This document shows, piece after piece, positions 1-11,118 of a stretch of DNA of 64,000 nt. The stretch is from Asterias rubens. Its lineage: Eukaryota; Echinodermata; Asteroidea; Forcipulatida; Asteriidae. The DNA lies in contig NC_047081.1 in the NCBI RefSeq assembly GCF_902459465.1, positions 186,001-250,000 on the forward strand, given 5' to 3'. Numbering within the stretch: position 1 is the first letter of the stretch; the number at the start of each line of letters is the position of its first letter. The translations under genes were made by a program, and so were the position numbers. A model generated the notes under the pieces. The model did no database searches, was not told the DNA's origin, and saw only the letters and a list, made by a program, of their open reading frames with translations.

Positions 1-1009
1 GCAGCGAGCTTACCTGCTTTTTTAAGCTTGTAGAATTCTAGAATTTGAAGGGGCGTGACACAACCTTCTGGACTTTCCGCCTCATAAAGTAAAATGCTAC
101 CGTGTGAGTGTGTAGACTCCAACCAACGCAACAAGTGACTGTAAACTGCAACTAGAGTGCTTGAATCCTAACCCATATCACACACACCCTAAAGCTATTG
201 TAGGCCAATAATTGCACTGACCGTATTGATCTACACATACTACTGCTGAACAATGTCCAGCTAATCTGCACCGAAGTGAAGCCATCCATTGCTAGAGATA
301 TCCATAAAAAGAAAGCTGTAAACCCAAGCCATATTTCAAGGCCTTGCCGAAGCTTTGAATTGATTGTTATTTAAATTCGTGCCTTGTGACTGATCAAGAA
401 AGACGACCACACTCGGCCTCGAAATCACATAGCGTTTATTGTACCGAACTGACAATAGGTGTTTTCATGGAGGTATGGTGAGACCATGGAGGTAGATGGA
501 GGTAGAACCTAGAAGTGTTACTGTATAAAGCTGTGTTTATAACTGTATGAACTATGTTGAACCATGGAGTAATGTTGAACTATGGTTTGAACCATACAAA
601 GCGTAGAGCAAGGAACAGACAAAGTGACACCATGGTGACACACCGACTCCAATGTTGAATGAATTCTATTAGAGCTACAACACACGTGCTTATTGTTTAT
701 ATAACTGATAATCCAAAACAAGGTGTGCGGTTGCGTAATATTACGCAACCGCCCTCTACAGGTTGGGGACCTCCACACGCTGAGGTCACCCACGTGGCCC
801 TCCTGCAACGTCTAGTTCTCATTTTAATTAATAATTATAAGCACATGCTGCGCCGCTGCGTAACCCTGTCTGTTCCTTGCTCTATGGTCTATCCAAAGCT
901 TCTCACCAGCAATTATTACATTCTACACTTCCCCCAAGCCCCCTTCCTAAAAAACAAGGTGATACGAGAAACCATGAGAAACCCCCAAAATGTGTTCCAG
1001 CCCGCCAAA
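1..1009. other. Left-edge intergenic sequence, no supported gene
   Basis: No open reading frame here has recognisable protein similarity or a coherent exon chain. Around 455-515 there are copies of a short CCATGGAGGTAG motif that recurs elsewhere in the window (for example 39985, 40105 and the 51.8-kb minisatellite). Positions 1-40 could be read on the minus strand as a micro-exon with a consensus donor, but nothing supports it further. Confidence 0.5.
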
Positions 1010-1650
1010 TGACTAGTCTTGGTTCCAAGACCATTGGTGTTGCGCGGTCACACACAACCAACGTTCCGATCTATGCACGGCAAAAACTGTACACGCTTTG
1101 TAATGACCGAACGCTAGCGGGCGCTCTGTTTCTCTGATTATAGACCTTTTCGCAAATACTGGGGCGCGCGCGTAAAGCTTGGAATTAAGTGCATTGTGGT
1201 CCAGCTGGTATCCAAATTTGATCCATATCGATAAGGTCGCAAATACCAATGTGCAAGCGCACACTGTTGAATGAGGTCGATGTGGGATAGATATGGATCA
1301 AATTTGGATACCAGCTGGACCACAATAGACCTTATCGCAAATACCAATGCGCAAGCGCAGACTGTTGAATGAGGTGCATTGTGGGATAGATATGGATCAA
1401 ATTTTGATACCAGCAAGACCACAATCCACCTAATTCCAAGCTTTACGCGCGCGCCCCGGTATTTGCGATAAGGTCTATGCACCTAATTCCAAGCTTTACG
1501 CGCGCGCCCCAGTATTTGCGAAAAGGTCGTGCCCGCTAGCGTTCGGTCATTACAGAGCGTGTACAGTTTTTGCCGTGCATAGATCGGAACGTTGGTTACG
1601 TGTGTGACCGCGCAACACCAATGGTCTTGGAACCAAGACTACCAAATGAC
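1010..1650. repeat. Composite foldback element with nested inverted repeats
   Basis: The left arm (about 1014-1195) and right arm (about 1480-1645) are inverted copies. Both contain the stretch running from GTCTTGGTTCCAAGACCA through a GCGCGGTCACACA-like segment to CGCTAGCGGGC. The interior holds further inverted or repeated blocks related to TAGACCTTATCGCAAATACC and to GATAGATATGGATCAAATTT, so one element seems to have inserted into another or duplicated within it. No transposase is encoded, so this is a non-autonomous MITE or foldback type. Element boundaries are approximate. Confidence 0.8.
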
Positions 1651-3377
1651 GGACTCCCTTCTCACCGCAACCAAAGCCCGACTTCCCGACCCCTAGCACA
1701 TACAACGCGCATCGCACTTAACCGCCATTTTGGGAGCCAAATGTACACAAAGAAATTGACTCCCAAAAAGGCAGACGCGCATTGTGCATCAGAGGTGCGT
1801 CTCGCTCTGTTCGAAGAGAGTTTGGCCAACACATGTGGTCTACAAAACAAAGTTCTAAAATGGTGGGAGGCCTAGCCCTTATTATGCAGTCTACTTCTTG
1901 TTGATAAACGAAAAAGGACAAGTTGTTTGTTGTGATGGATATACATGAAGTAATTATTAAAATTGCAGTGCTGACAAAAAATAACCACTCTCCATTGTAT
2001 TTGGAACATTCGTGCAGTTTTTGTTTATTTTTATTTAGTATAGGCAATGTTGAAATAACAATAACAATAGTTAAACTATAAACGGTAGTACAACAACATA
2101 CTGAAATGTTCCAAATTTGATATTTTCTCATAAAACGAAAAGAAAGTGAACGGTTTTTTTCACAGCTAATTAGGCACTTTTACATGACTTTCAAGTCTAA
2201 ATCCCAATACTTTCAAAAAAGAAATAGATCAAGTTTATAGACATGTTCAAATGCTCTTGGCCACAAATTATTGGTGTGCAATGAATTTTGGGTTATTCTG
2301 AGCGAAAACACCTTTTTTTCAACATGACTTCTTTTGAAGTGATGCACCACACAACACGTATAAATACATGGAAGTAACATGAAACTACCGCTTAATTGTC
2401 TATTGTATCAACAGCAGTTTCATAGGTTTTCTTCTTCAAAATGGCACTTGTCCATGTTACTTTGATTTTTAGTGCACTTGAGTCTAACAGTGTAAGAATA
2501 TAAGTTTAATATTAATAAAGTCTTAATGTTAAGAATAATATCTTAGTCCCAAAATTCAACATGGAAAAACTACAGCTTAAAATACAAGGCAAACATAAGG
2601 AGTTATCTAAGGCCGATATTCACATCAGAGTCGACAGACTTTTCAGTTTAATAACACTCACTTTTTCTTTTTCTGTTTTCAAACTTCGGATTTTGTTTGG
2701 ACTAGCGATATCGAAATTAAAGCAGTTCCGGGAAATACGTCACAAGGGGAGTTTTCCCACCATCTTTATACCAAGTTTCTGTGAAACCTGTGAGCATTTT
2801 TATTTCAATCTTACCAATGCCAAGTTTAATAGTGAAATCTGTGAGCATTTACATTTCAATCTTACAATACCAAAGTACACACCAATTTAATACATTTAGA
2901 AATGTCACCAAATCGTTATAATATAAATATAGTAATGACAATTATAAGCCAGCCATGCCATCCTTTGGCAGGGTGCATTTATAAAAATGTGTTTCACTTT
3001 GGTTTGTTTTCGGTACTTTGGCTGTCACCATGAACATGATTTTAGCCAGAGTTTGTCGTTGTTTACAACTGTGAACTTATTGGATAAAATGTTTTTGCCG
3101 TTTCGCATTCTGTAGAGGAAGGCGCTGTTTTTGAACAACGTCATTATCAGCAATACACAATAATTCATCTTAAACACAAAAACATACACATACAAGTCAA
3201 CTTTTGAAATCCAAACACATTTGCTTTGGAAAAACATATAATATAGCAAACCTTATCCTTAAATTAATCAAAGCTGTTTTACTAAGTTCCTTAAAAGACA
3301 TGAAAAAATAACAGTAATGCTAGTACTCTTCTTATACAGCAGTACAAAAGCTGTAATTTTAACTAGAAAACGTGGGC
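1651..3377. other. Intergenic sequence downstream of SCD-A
   Basis: AT-rich with no supported gene. An imperfect direct duplication of about 50 bp lies at roughly 2775-2870 (two copies of TGTGAGCATTT...TTTCAATCTTAC). The short frames here are not supported by codon pattern or similarity. The 3' UTR of SCD-A must lie at the right end of this stretch, but I could not pick a clear polyadenylation signal. Confidence 0.5.
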
Positions 3378-5460
3378 TTAGTCGCATCCCACTCCTGCAC
3401 CCAAAATGCCAGTGCGCTGCATCCTGGCTTGTATGACCTTTTTCGGCACTACCTTCCGCTCTGTGGCCTGGCCCAGGGTTGCCATCAGATCTATGAACAT
3501 GGTTGTTATGTTGATCTTCCAGCCGAATTCCCCTGTCTTGTAATCCCATGGGAAGGTATGATGGTAGTTGTGCCAGCCTTCACCAACTGCCAAGGAGGAC
3601 ACGAATCTGTTCTCGGAAGGGTTGATGAAGCGATCGTAAGGCTTGTTCCCCCACAAGTGTGCTGCGCTGTTCACCAACCAGGTACAGTTGAGAGTGAAGC
3701 AGTAGCGTAGCAGCCCAGCTACGTAAAAGGCATTCCAGATGGATTCTCCCCAGCAGATCACCGGTACAGCAGTCGGTAAGATGAAACAGAAGAACAAAAT
3801 CAACGGGAGATAGAACCTGCCATAAAACACCACAACAACATTACGAATTGGAATACAGCTAGTACCTGCCATAAAACACCACAACAACATTATGAATTGG
3901 AATACAGCTGTACCTGCCACAAAACACCACAACATTACGGATTGGAATACAGCTAGTACCTGCCACAAAACACCACAACAACATTACGAATTGGAATGCA
4001 ACATTCATCGTTTAGCACTGACACACATTCAAAAAGTAACTCCTACTCACTTTCTTTGGTATTTCACCACTGGGTCATCCAAGAGGTCACGAAGATCAAT
4101 TCTAGACCCTTTCTCGATCACCTTAGGATGTTTTCGGCAAAGGAGCCAGCCGACGTGAGCGAAGAAGAACCCTCTTGTGGCGTTGTGTGGATCGGCCTCG
4201 GTCTCCGAGTACTTGTGGTGAACCCGGTGGTCTCGTGACCAGTCGTAGATGTCATTCTGCAAATACAAAACGCTGCCTTAGTCACACTTGTTGGATTTAT
4301 CATGGAGGTATTTCTACCTCTATGGATTTATCAATCATGTTCATCATTTGAGCTTTGTCGGTTACAATATTGTAATGGCTAATTGCCTTCAGACAAATGT
4401 CCATTTTGGGGTAGTTTTTTTTAGTTTGATAGACATGATGTTGTGATGTCTCATGTCATTAGATAAATAGAAAGACGGACAAGTGATTTGTAGTTTAGTG
4501 CTGGTTTGTGATCATGCTACGAACTATTAACTTAAACTGCGGAAGCTTTAAACAAGCCACATAAAGTTTAACGGTGGGGTTTTGTGACCGTTATCAAAAA
4601 ACAAAATGTTGACTTTGCTGTGTGCAAGGCGCAATCAAGTGATGTCGACGGTTTGTGTTGTTTTGTTGAGTAATGCATTGTGATTCCACTGGCCCTGAAT
4701 TTGTAGTTTCTGTTATACAAAAAAAAAAACACTGAGGGTGGGATTTTGGGTGTCTATTCACCTGGAGTGCTACGCAGTTGAACATTCCAAGGAGTATCCG
4801 TAGAGGGAGCTTTGCTTTGTATGTGCGATGAGCCCACAGCCGATGTGCTCCTGCTGTTATGCCAATACCACCGCAAAGATAAAGCCCGATAGCTGAAAAG
4901 ACACAAACAATAAAATAACATGTCAATAATGGTTTAGTATTCTCCTTAGGAACGCACGTGTCGTGACCAAGAGATTGGAACACACACTCTGCTGATCGGC
5001 AGCATCAGAGCTAGAGTCCATAAAAGTCATGTTTTGTTCATAGTTTCATTTCATTTAATGTCTGCAATCAATTATTGTCCCACACAAACACGTGCATGTT
5101 TCCTGAATGAGCGTCCTAAAAGATGGATCACTTTTCAGTTTATTGTTGACGTCAGTTGGAGGAAAAAATGCAAATTTAAGAGCAAAGACACTTACCCCAA
5201 AGGAGCGTATTCGCTCGACACTTCCACGTCAGAAACAAGAAAGCATAGACGGACGCGATGTGCAACGCCGCCATAATAACAACGTTACGCCACACAATTC
5301 TTGTCGGGACTTTCACCCCATCTCCTAGCTGACTGTCGGCCATCTCCGCCGACTCTGTCCCCGGCATGTCGGTCTCACCATGCTCCTCTTGTACCTGCTC
5401 TGCGTTGCCTTCATCCGGGGTCAGCTCCACTGAAGAGTAGATGTGATTTCGTGGGGCCAT
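3378..5460 (-). CDS. SCD: Stearoyl-CoA (delta-9) desaturase, paralog A
   Basis: Endoplasmic-reticulum di-iron desaturase that introduces the delta-9 double bond into stearoyl/palmitoyl-CoA, with electrons from cytochrome b5. Four exons read on the minus strand: 5460-5196, 4892-4762, 4256-4051, 3816-3378, with GT-AG junctions in phases 1, 0 and 2. Together they give 1041 nt and 346 residues, the usual length for the family. The three histidine boxes are intact: HRLWAH (about 105-110), HRVHH (142-146) and HNYHH (283-287). The conserved NSAAHLWG segment is also present. The N-terminal 55 residues are acidic and variable, and the first membrane segment is about 58-78. The start is the ATG that also begins paralog B, with the same MAPRNHIYS opening. 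Intron 3 carries four tandem copies of its own acceptor region. A palindromic TGACGTCA lies at 5782-5789, upstream of the ATG, as a possible but unproven regulatory site. The SCD family assignment is secure. Substrate preference is inferred. Confidence 0.95.
3817..3995 (-). repeat. Tandemly repeated splice-acceptor region, SCD-A intron 3
   Basis: Four head-to-tail copies (46-49 bp spacing) each end in TGTTTTRTGGCAG on the minus strand. The AG dinucleotides end at 3960, 3914, 3866 and 3817. Only the last (3817) joins exon 3 to exon 4 in frame. Use of an upstream copy would read into an early TAG. The homologous intron of SCD-B has three copies. Confidence 0.9.
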
Positions 5461-6535
5461 TTTGAATTAGTGAATTCGCAAGTTATCCTATCGGAGACAA
5501 ATAAAGATGTGCCTTAAATTTCCTCCGAAGAAAATGTATATCACGGAAACCGGGAGAATCTGTTTCTACGATTCGATCTTAGTAAAGTAACCACAATAAT
5601 GGAATCGTTACTTTTCAATTGAAGCTTTGGTTTTAGACTCGATGTGCAGTAACATCCGAGTATGACACATGGGTTCATAGTCTGTCTGCTGATACCCGAC
5701 TTCTGCAATTGGGTTTCATTATCTGGAATGTATTGATACTAATGATACATGCCTATTGGAAAAAGTTTATTCCCATTTATATGACGTCATCGTCGACAGT
5801 TGATTGAACTCGAGTTTCCATAGCAAACTAAGCATTTACTGAAAGAATCTCCGAAATGTATTTTTTAAGCAAAATAGCCATCGGGCATATTATATTGTGT
5901 TTTTCAAGTAAACACTTGAACTCTTCTCGATATGTGTTTCTATTTTGGACTCATATTAATGACGACTCGTGCAAAAAGAAAAAAGTTTAAGGTCAAATAC
6001 ACTCTGTGGTTCATTATTGGCGAATTGATGCGTAATTCATTGAGCGTTTTGTACTTTTTATTCCGAGGCAAAACGATATGTGCATATCAAACGCGTACAG
6101 CAGAAGGCTTATATCGGCATTGCATTACAGTGTCAGCTCTATAATTGCATTTCATCACGAACTTTTCCAGTATTGCATAAATGATCACGCAGATGGACAA
6201 TCTGATGTGTTCCTTGTGCATGTACGGTCAAAACGGTAAATGGAATGCAATGCACGTGGCAGGCAAAGATTATATTTCTTGTGTATTAATAAAAATTTCC
6301 GTCTTGAAAGATGGAAAACCAGAATTTTGCAGATGTTAAACAATATTTCACAAAAATGAATCTTTTTTAAGCTAAAAGAATACAAACTGCTGAGGTGAAA
6401 TTTCACAGGTTAATTTTATTGTGTAGAATTTATACATGTATAATCGAACGGTTCCCGAAACCGAATCATTAGATCTATACTTTGCCTCCGTGGATAAATT
6501 AACATACCTTCGTCTCTCAATTGTCGTTTCAAACT
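5461..6535. other. 5' flank of SCD-A, no gene seen
   Basis: Contains the presumed promoter and 5' UTR of SCD-A (minus). A full TGACGTCA palindrome (CRE/ATF-like) is at 5782-5789. I see no convincing TATA box. No coding sequence is supported. Confidence 0.4.
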
Positions 6536-6930
6536 AACCCTGAATTAAAGAAACACGTTGCCTTCGGATCGGTCTATACAAAGCGTTTGTAACCGTTTGT
6601 TATAAACCGCAATGGTTGGATCAAAATGTTGTTAAAGTAGAATACAATGATCCACACAAGTTTGCCTCGAAATTGCGTGGTTTTCATTTTACTTTGCGAA
6701 CTAATACGGTCGGCCATTTATGGGAGTCAAACATTTGACTCCCATGAATGGCCGACATTGGTGGTCGACGAGGTAAAAGGAAAACCGTACAATTTCTAGG
6801 CATGATTTTGTGGATCATTGTATTCTACTTTTACAGCATCTTTCTACCCATATGCATTTTATAGCAAACGGTTACAAACGCCTTTCAAAGGCCAACTCGA
6901 CCAATCCAAGGCAACGTTATCCTTTAAATA
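6536..6930. repeat. Long foldback MITE-like element
   Basis: Near-palindromic element of about 390 bp. The left half, from ACACGTTGCCTTCGGATCGG through GCGTTTGTAACCGTTTG and GTAGAATACAATGATCCACA to CGGCCATTTATGGGAGTCAA, is matched in reverse complement by the right half ending CCAATCCAAGGCAACG. The centre is ATTTGACTCCCAT around 6723-6745. Arms are long and imperfect, and no protein is encoded. I recall similar elements from echinoderm genomes, but could not check. Confidence 0.85.
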
Positions 6931-8576
6931 AAACTATCGGCATTGGAATCGGTTTAACTCAGACCCTCAGACTATTGGGATCTTTTTGTAACTTCTCTTG
7001 GAAGGTCAGCCTGTATATTCACACTCAACCTTCGCAACCAACAATAGCCCACTCAAAATAATCACTCAACGAATTGTGATTGCTAGTTGCTACTACCCAA
7101 CATTTTAAAGGGGAAAAGTGAGGCAGCACTAACAGTCTCAACAATATTACCAAAATGTTGGCTGGTGACCTATTTCTTTCAATGAGCAACACTAATTATC
7201 TATAAGCTCAAACAATCTTACCGAAATTGGAGAACCTAGAATTGCGTTGAAAGGTCCAATACACCTGCTATTCTCAGAGCGATTGGCAAATTATATCCAC
7301 AACAGTTTTAGGGCTGAGCACAATTGCATGTTTTGTCTATACAGCAATAATTGTTAAGCGAAATTGCCGCATGGGCAGTCACACATCTTACATAACACAC
7401 CTTGGTAAAAAATCAAAGGTAGGGTAATCTATAATGTACGTGTACTTAACAGCTTACAAATAGTTTTGTGCAAGGTTTTCGCGGGAGCCCACATAATTGC
7501 GTCATGCACCATTGCATGATCAGGCACAACCACTAGTATGTGTGTAAGGTCAGTCAACACTTAACAGCTAGGACCCCATTGGATAAGTAACATCGTACGA
7601 CTACTTGTCAATGCCATCGTCTGATAAATATATATAACCTCATTATAACCTTTAGTTTCCCTACTGGTGGTGACGACATTTATTTACTCACTCGATATAA
7701 TTTACGGAAACAAACAACTCAGGTTGAGAAATGTAAATAAAATGTCAAATAGATGCATTTAATGGGTATGCCATGGTATAGCAGATGTTGATAAAAGCGA
7801 AACAAAGTGAATTTATGCTGTAAATTCATCTGTAGGCCTACAGTGACTTTTCTGAAAACGATGGTCCTAAAATGAAACAACATGGGCTGACCTTCATGTA
7901 CTCATGATTATGATAGGTTCAATGGGCATTTCAGGATTTTCAATGCACAATTTTTCTGGGTTTATTTTCAAGGGCAACAAATTACAGGTGGAACTTAAGT
8001 AGATCAAATAATCATGTCTGTAAACTGTCTAGTCTAATGGTAAACAAGTGTTGTCTGGGTCTGTTACCATGGCAACATGACCTTGAGCCCAACTAATTTA
8101 AAGTAGATTTATCATAAAAGAAATTGGTAGTGAACTAAAATAGTAAACACTTAAATACTTAATTTATACTGGCATATAAATGCTCGACACAACGTTTCAA
8201 TGGAATCCCATAATTAAACATTCAAATCTAATTAATAAATGGTCGGACAAGAAATGCATGGACTATAGTAATATAATGTACATTTTAGTAACAGTTATGG
8301 TACAAAGTTAAAAGTACAGAGGCTCTTGACTCTTCTCAAAATTAAGTTTGAGCTTGTCAGTATAAAACTGTACTTTAATTTCACAACAATTCACAAGTTT
8401 ACTTCAATGCCAAGTCAACAGGCAGATAAGCATACATTGCAAAGACTGATGTATTTTTCTTTTAAAACACCATGTGGAAATAATTTTACGACCTCGCCAC
8501 CAACTTCCGGCCTTTTTTTTATTTTTTTTTTTTTCTTCTTTTTTGCACCTGAGGATGTTTTCAATCGATTGGGCTA
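6931..8576. other. Intergenic sequence, nothing recognised
   Basis: AT-rich. No supported gene, RNA or clear repeat. A T-rich tract lies at about 8512-8545 next to a diverged MITE end. Confidence 0.4.
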
Positions 8577-8668
8577 GGATATAGTATCTAATTTACCTCA
8601 ATGAGATATCCTTTTTTGTAAAAATTATTGAAAAAGTGGTGGTGCCATACGGAATGTTATCCAAAAAT
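8577..8668. repeat. MITE fragment related to the element at 62.1 kb
   Basis: The sequence GTATCTAATTTACCTCAATG, then TTGTAAAAATT, then GAAAAAGTGGTGG and GCCATACGGAA matches the right half of the element at 62097-62231. A diverged left end may lie at about 8470-8500. Confidence 0.75.
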
Positions 8669-10630
8669 AACACTAATTTTTTAAAAACAGTTACAAATAA
8701 TACTAATAATCTCTTTAAAAACAACTACATTTTGTGTTATTTTCACACCCCATAAATGTTGATTCTCTGTTTTAGGTGTGTTTTAATGTGACAACACCTC
8801 GGCCTATATGGTGTACATTTTAATACAGTGTTTTGCAGTATAGTTATATAGTACCCCTTGGAATCCTACCCCTTTTATTTTTTAACTTCCATGTACGATT
8901 ATTATAACCAAACAGAGAAGAATTTAGATAGAACCCTGTAGTCAGAGGACAACAACTGCCCAGGAAATGAAACTCTACACTCCACTATTCTTCCCGACAA
9001 TCCCACCTCCCCGGTCGGTTCTCCATTTCTTATATACCGAAGCACGGAGCTCTGGGCCCCACGAGCAGCAGCACAGTAAACGGTGCAACCAGACCAAGTC
9101 CATAAATGGCGATGTCTTTCTTCTTCATCAAGGTCAATCGAATTGATTAAATCCAGGGCAGTCTAGAAATGGCGGTTGTTGAAACAGCCAGTGTGCGTGA
9201 ACCCCTAGCCTAGCCCTAACCATAGTTAATCCTACAACAAACACTGAATGTACGAGAGTACTTCAAGATTGTGGACATTGAATGTTGAAAACACTGTCCC
9301 GACTGTCAACATTATTATCCATGTATATTTCGCCACGACCTACGAATGTGATGTACATACATGTACATGACCAGTCAAATTTAATTGCTGCAAATAAGTC
9401 ACACCATTTTAGTTAGGTTACATATTGAATATTTACCTTTTTCGATGTCAGTAATGTGGCAGTGCTGGTAATGTAGCATTTATCACCAAAATAAATAAAA
9501 CGAAGCCGCGAAATGTGTGTATCGGATGCAAATCACTGCGCAAGTTCCAGAGTTTTATACTGCTGTTGCCAGCTGACTTTTGCGTCCTAAAATACCATGT
9601 ATAATTTTGTGTAATACAGTGTACATACGATACAGCTGGGGTTGTACAAACCTAATGCATGTACACATGTACATCATGCATGCGCGCACATGATGCACGT
9701 CTTGTCTTTTTTAGCAGGCATCACGTGATTGTGACTATATTTGCATAATATATTAACTACTTTCACAGTGCATAGCTCACAGTGCTGGGCTGGTTCACGG
9801 TCATTCCCATCCTTAACGATGTTTCGTAAACAAGACGCCGGGTGCCAGCTGCAGTATGCTCCACCTACTGGGAATGGCGTGATGCGTGCCCATGAATGGT
9901 GCAGCGCGTGATGCTGATGTAATAGCTGTAAGCCAATCAGATGTTCCGTCACTGAATAAAAATAATAATAATGAGTTACATGTACAGAAACCGCGTGTGC
10001 ACCGGAGGAAACACTGTCCTCGCCCATTTTATGGGAAATTAACATAAAACTATTCTGGAGGCCTAAGGAGGAGGATTCAAAAGAGGGCGCTCTATCAGAC
10101 GTTTCTAGGCTGGGCTGCTGTCTTTGGACAAAGACAGGTCTCTATCTCTAGGTCCAGTGATTCCATACAATTGGACACATGTTGATATATTGCAGCGACA
10201 TATTTTTTCTATCTGATAAAGTTTACAAAAAGATAAATATTAGTGATATGTGTTTATCTAGCGCTCAATACAGGGTTTCTAAGCATGAATGAAAAAGAAA
10301 GTAATTAAATACACGTACAAAATGACCATAACAAAGTATTAAAGTGGACAATTAACAAAAAATGACATAATTTTAAGTGAGATGAAATACCTGGACTTAA
10401 CAAACTTTGATGGATCTAAATTAATGAGTTTTTCGTTCAGGTCTTAGATTCATTGTTGAATAATTGTTTTTAACTTATTCAAAGACTTCCGAAGTTGCTT
10501 GTAAAGTTCTATATCAATTACGCTCAGTACGAGTTCATTTGAAGTCGTACGTTTTTTCAGTTATTTATTATACCAAGGGTGCTTTTAACCGTGAGAGATA
10601 GTCTTTGAGTCACTTTTTTGTAATAGTACT
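8669..10630. other. Intergenic sequence
   Basis: Apart from the small ORF at 9030-9128, nothing coding is supported. A minus-strand frame at 9674-10045 looks like chance sequence. A short (AAT)n run lies at about 9958-9972. Confidence 0.4.
9030..9128 (-). CDS. Possible small membrane-peptide ORF (32 aa)
   Basis: A 33-codon frame on the minus strand encodes a lysine-rich start (MKKKDIAIYG) followed by a hydrophobic stretch (LGLVAPFTVLLLVG) and a short basic end. It could be a small membrane peptide or the first exon of a larger gene (a weak GTATAT donor overlaps the stop). An in-frame stop lies shortly upstream of the ATG. I recognise no family. The region around it (8670-10630) otherwise shows no gene. 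Confidence 0.15.
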   Translation of the reverse strand: MKKKDIAIYGLGLVAPFTVLLLVGPRAPCFGI

Positions 10631-10631
10631 T

Positions 10632-11118
10632 TCCATCTGTCTTTGGCTTCTTTAGGGAGCCACTTTGAGATTTGTGGCCCCCGGAGGCTGGATATATCCT
10701 CTATGTCCATCCAGGATTGACCTAAAGCATTATTTTGTTAAAAATTGTTTAACGATGGCAGAAATTAGGCAAAGGGATGTTTTCGATACGTAGTTGAAGT
10801 CATGGTGGGCAAGTAGGATATCGGACGTGAAATAAACGTTTTAAAATAATTATTCACTTTATGCAAATCGTTACCAATAAGATTTGCATAAAGTGAATAA
10901 TTATTCCAAAACGTTTACCTCACGCTCGATTTCTGCAATACTTGCACACCATCACTACAACTACATACCCAAAATACCCCCTTCCCAAATTTCGAAAAAG
11001 GTGAATCATTTACAAGAAAACTAATATTTGTGCATGGAAATATCTATATAAGATACACCCATCCCGGGGGCCACGTATCACAAAGTGTCTCCCTAAGGAA
11101 GCTAAAGATAGATGCAAA
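10632..11118. repeat. Foldback element with nested central hairpin (copy 1)
   Basis: Terminal inverted repeats: the left end CATCTGTCTTTGGCTTC through GGGAGCCACTTTG and GTGGCCCCCGG is matched in reverse complement at about 11065-11118. The centre (about 10828-10915) is an independent hairpin, AACGTTTTAAAATAATTATT facing its complement around GATTTGCATAAAG. No protein is encoded. Confidence 0.8.

Noticed and set aside
1-40. Possible 24-nt micro-exon on the minus strand with a GTAAGC donor
   Set aside because: Too short to support and no neighbouring exon in the window to join.
2561-2890. 109-codon plus-strand frame
   Set aside because: Internal duplication in AT-rich DNA, no similarity, no promoter or splice pattern.
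3817-3968. Extended N-terminus of SCD exon 4 (MWQVLAVFQS..., and the matching SCD-B frame)
   Set aside because: This frame reads through the tandem acceptor repeats of intron 3. The exon chain joins at the last acceptor and closes in frame with exon 3.
5782-5789. TGACGTCA as a definite SCD-A control element
   Set aside because: The same palindrome occurs at several unrelated places in the window (for example 16586, 21546, 22511), so its presence alone is weak evidence.
9674-10045. 123-codon minus-strand frame rich in His, Tyr and Cys
   Set aside because: Contains a microsatellite-coded YYYF stretch and no domain. No splice context.
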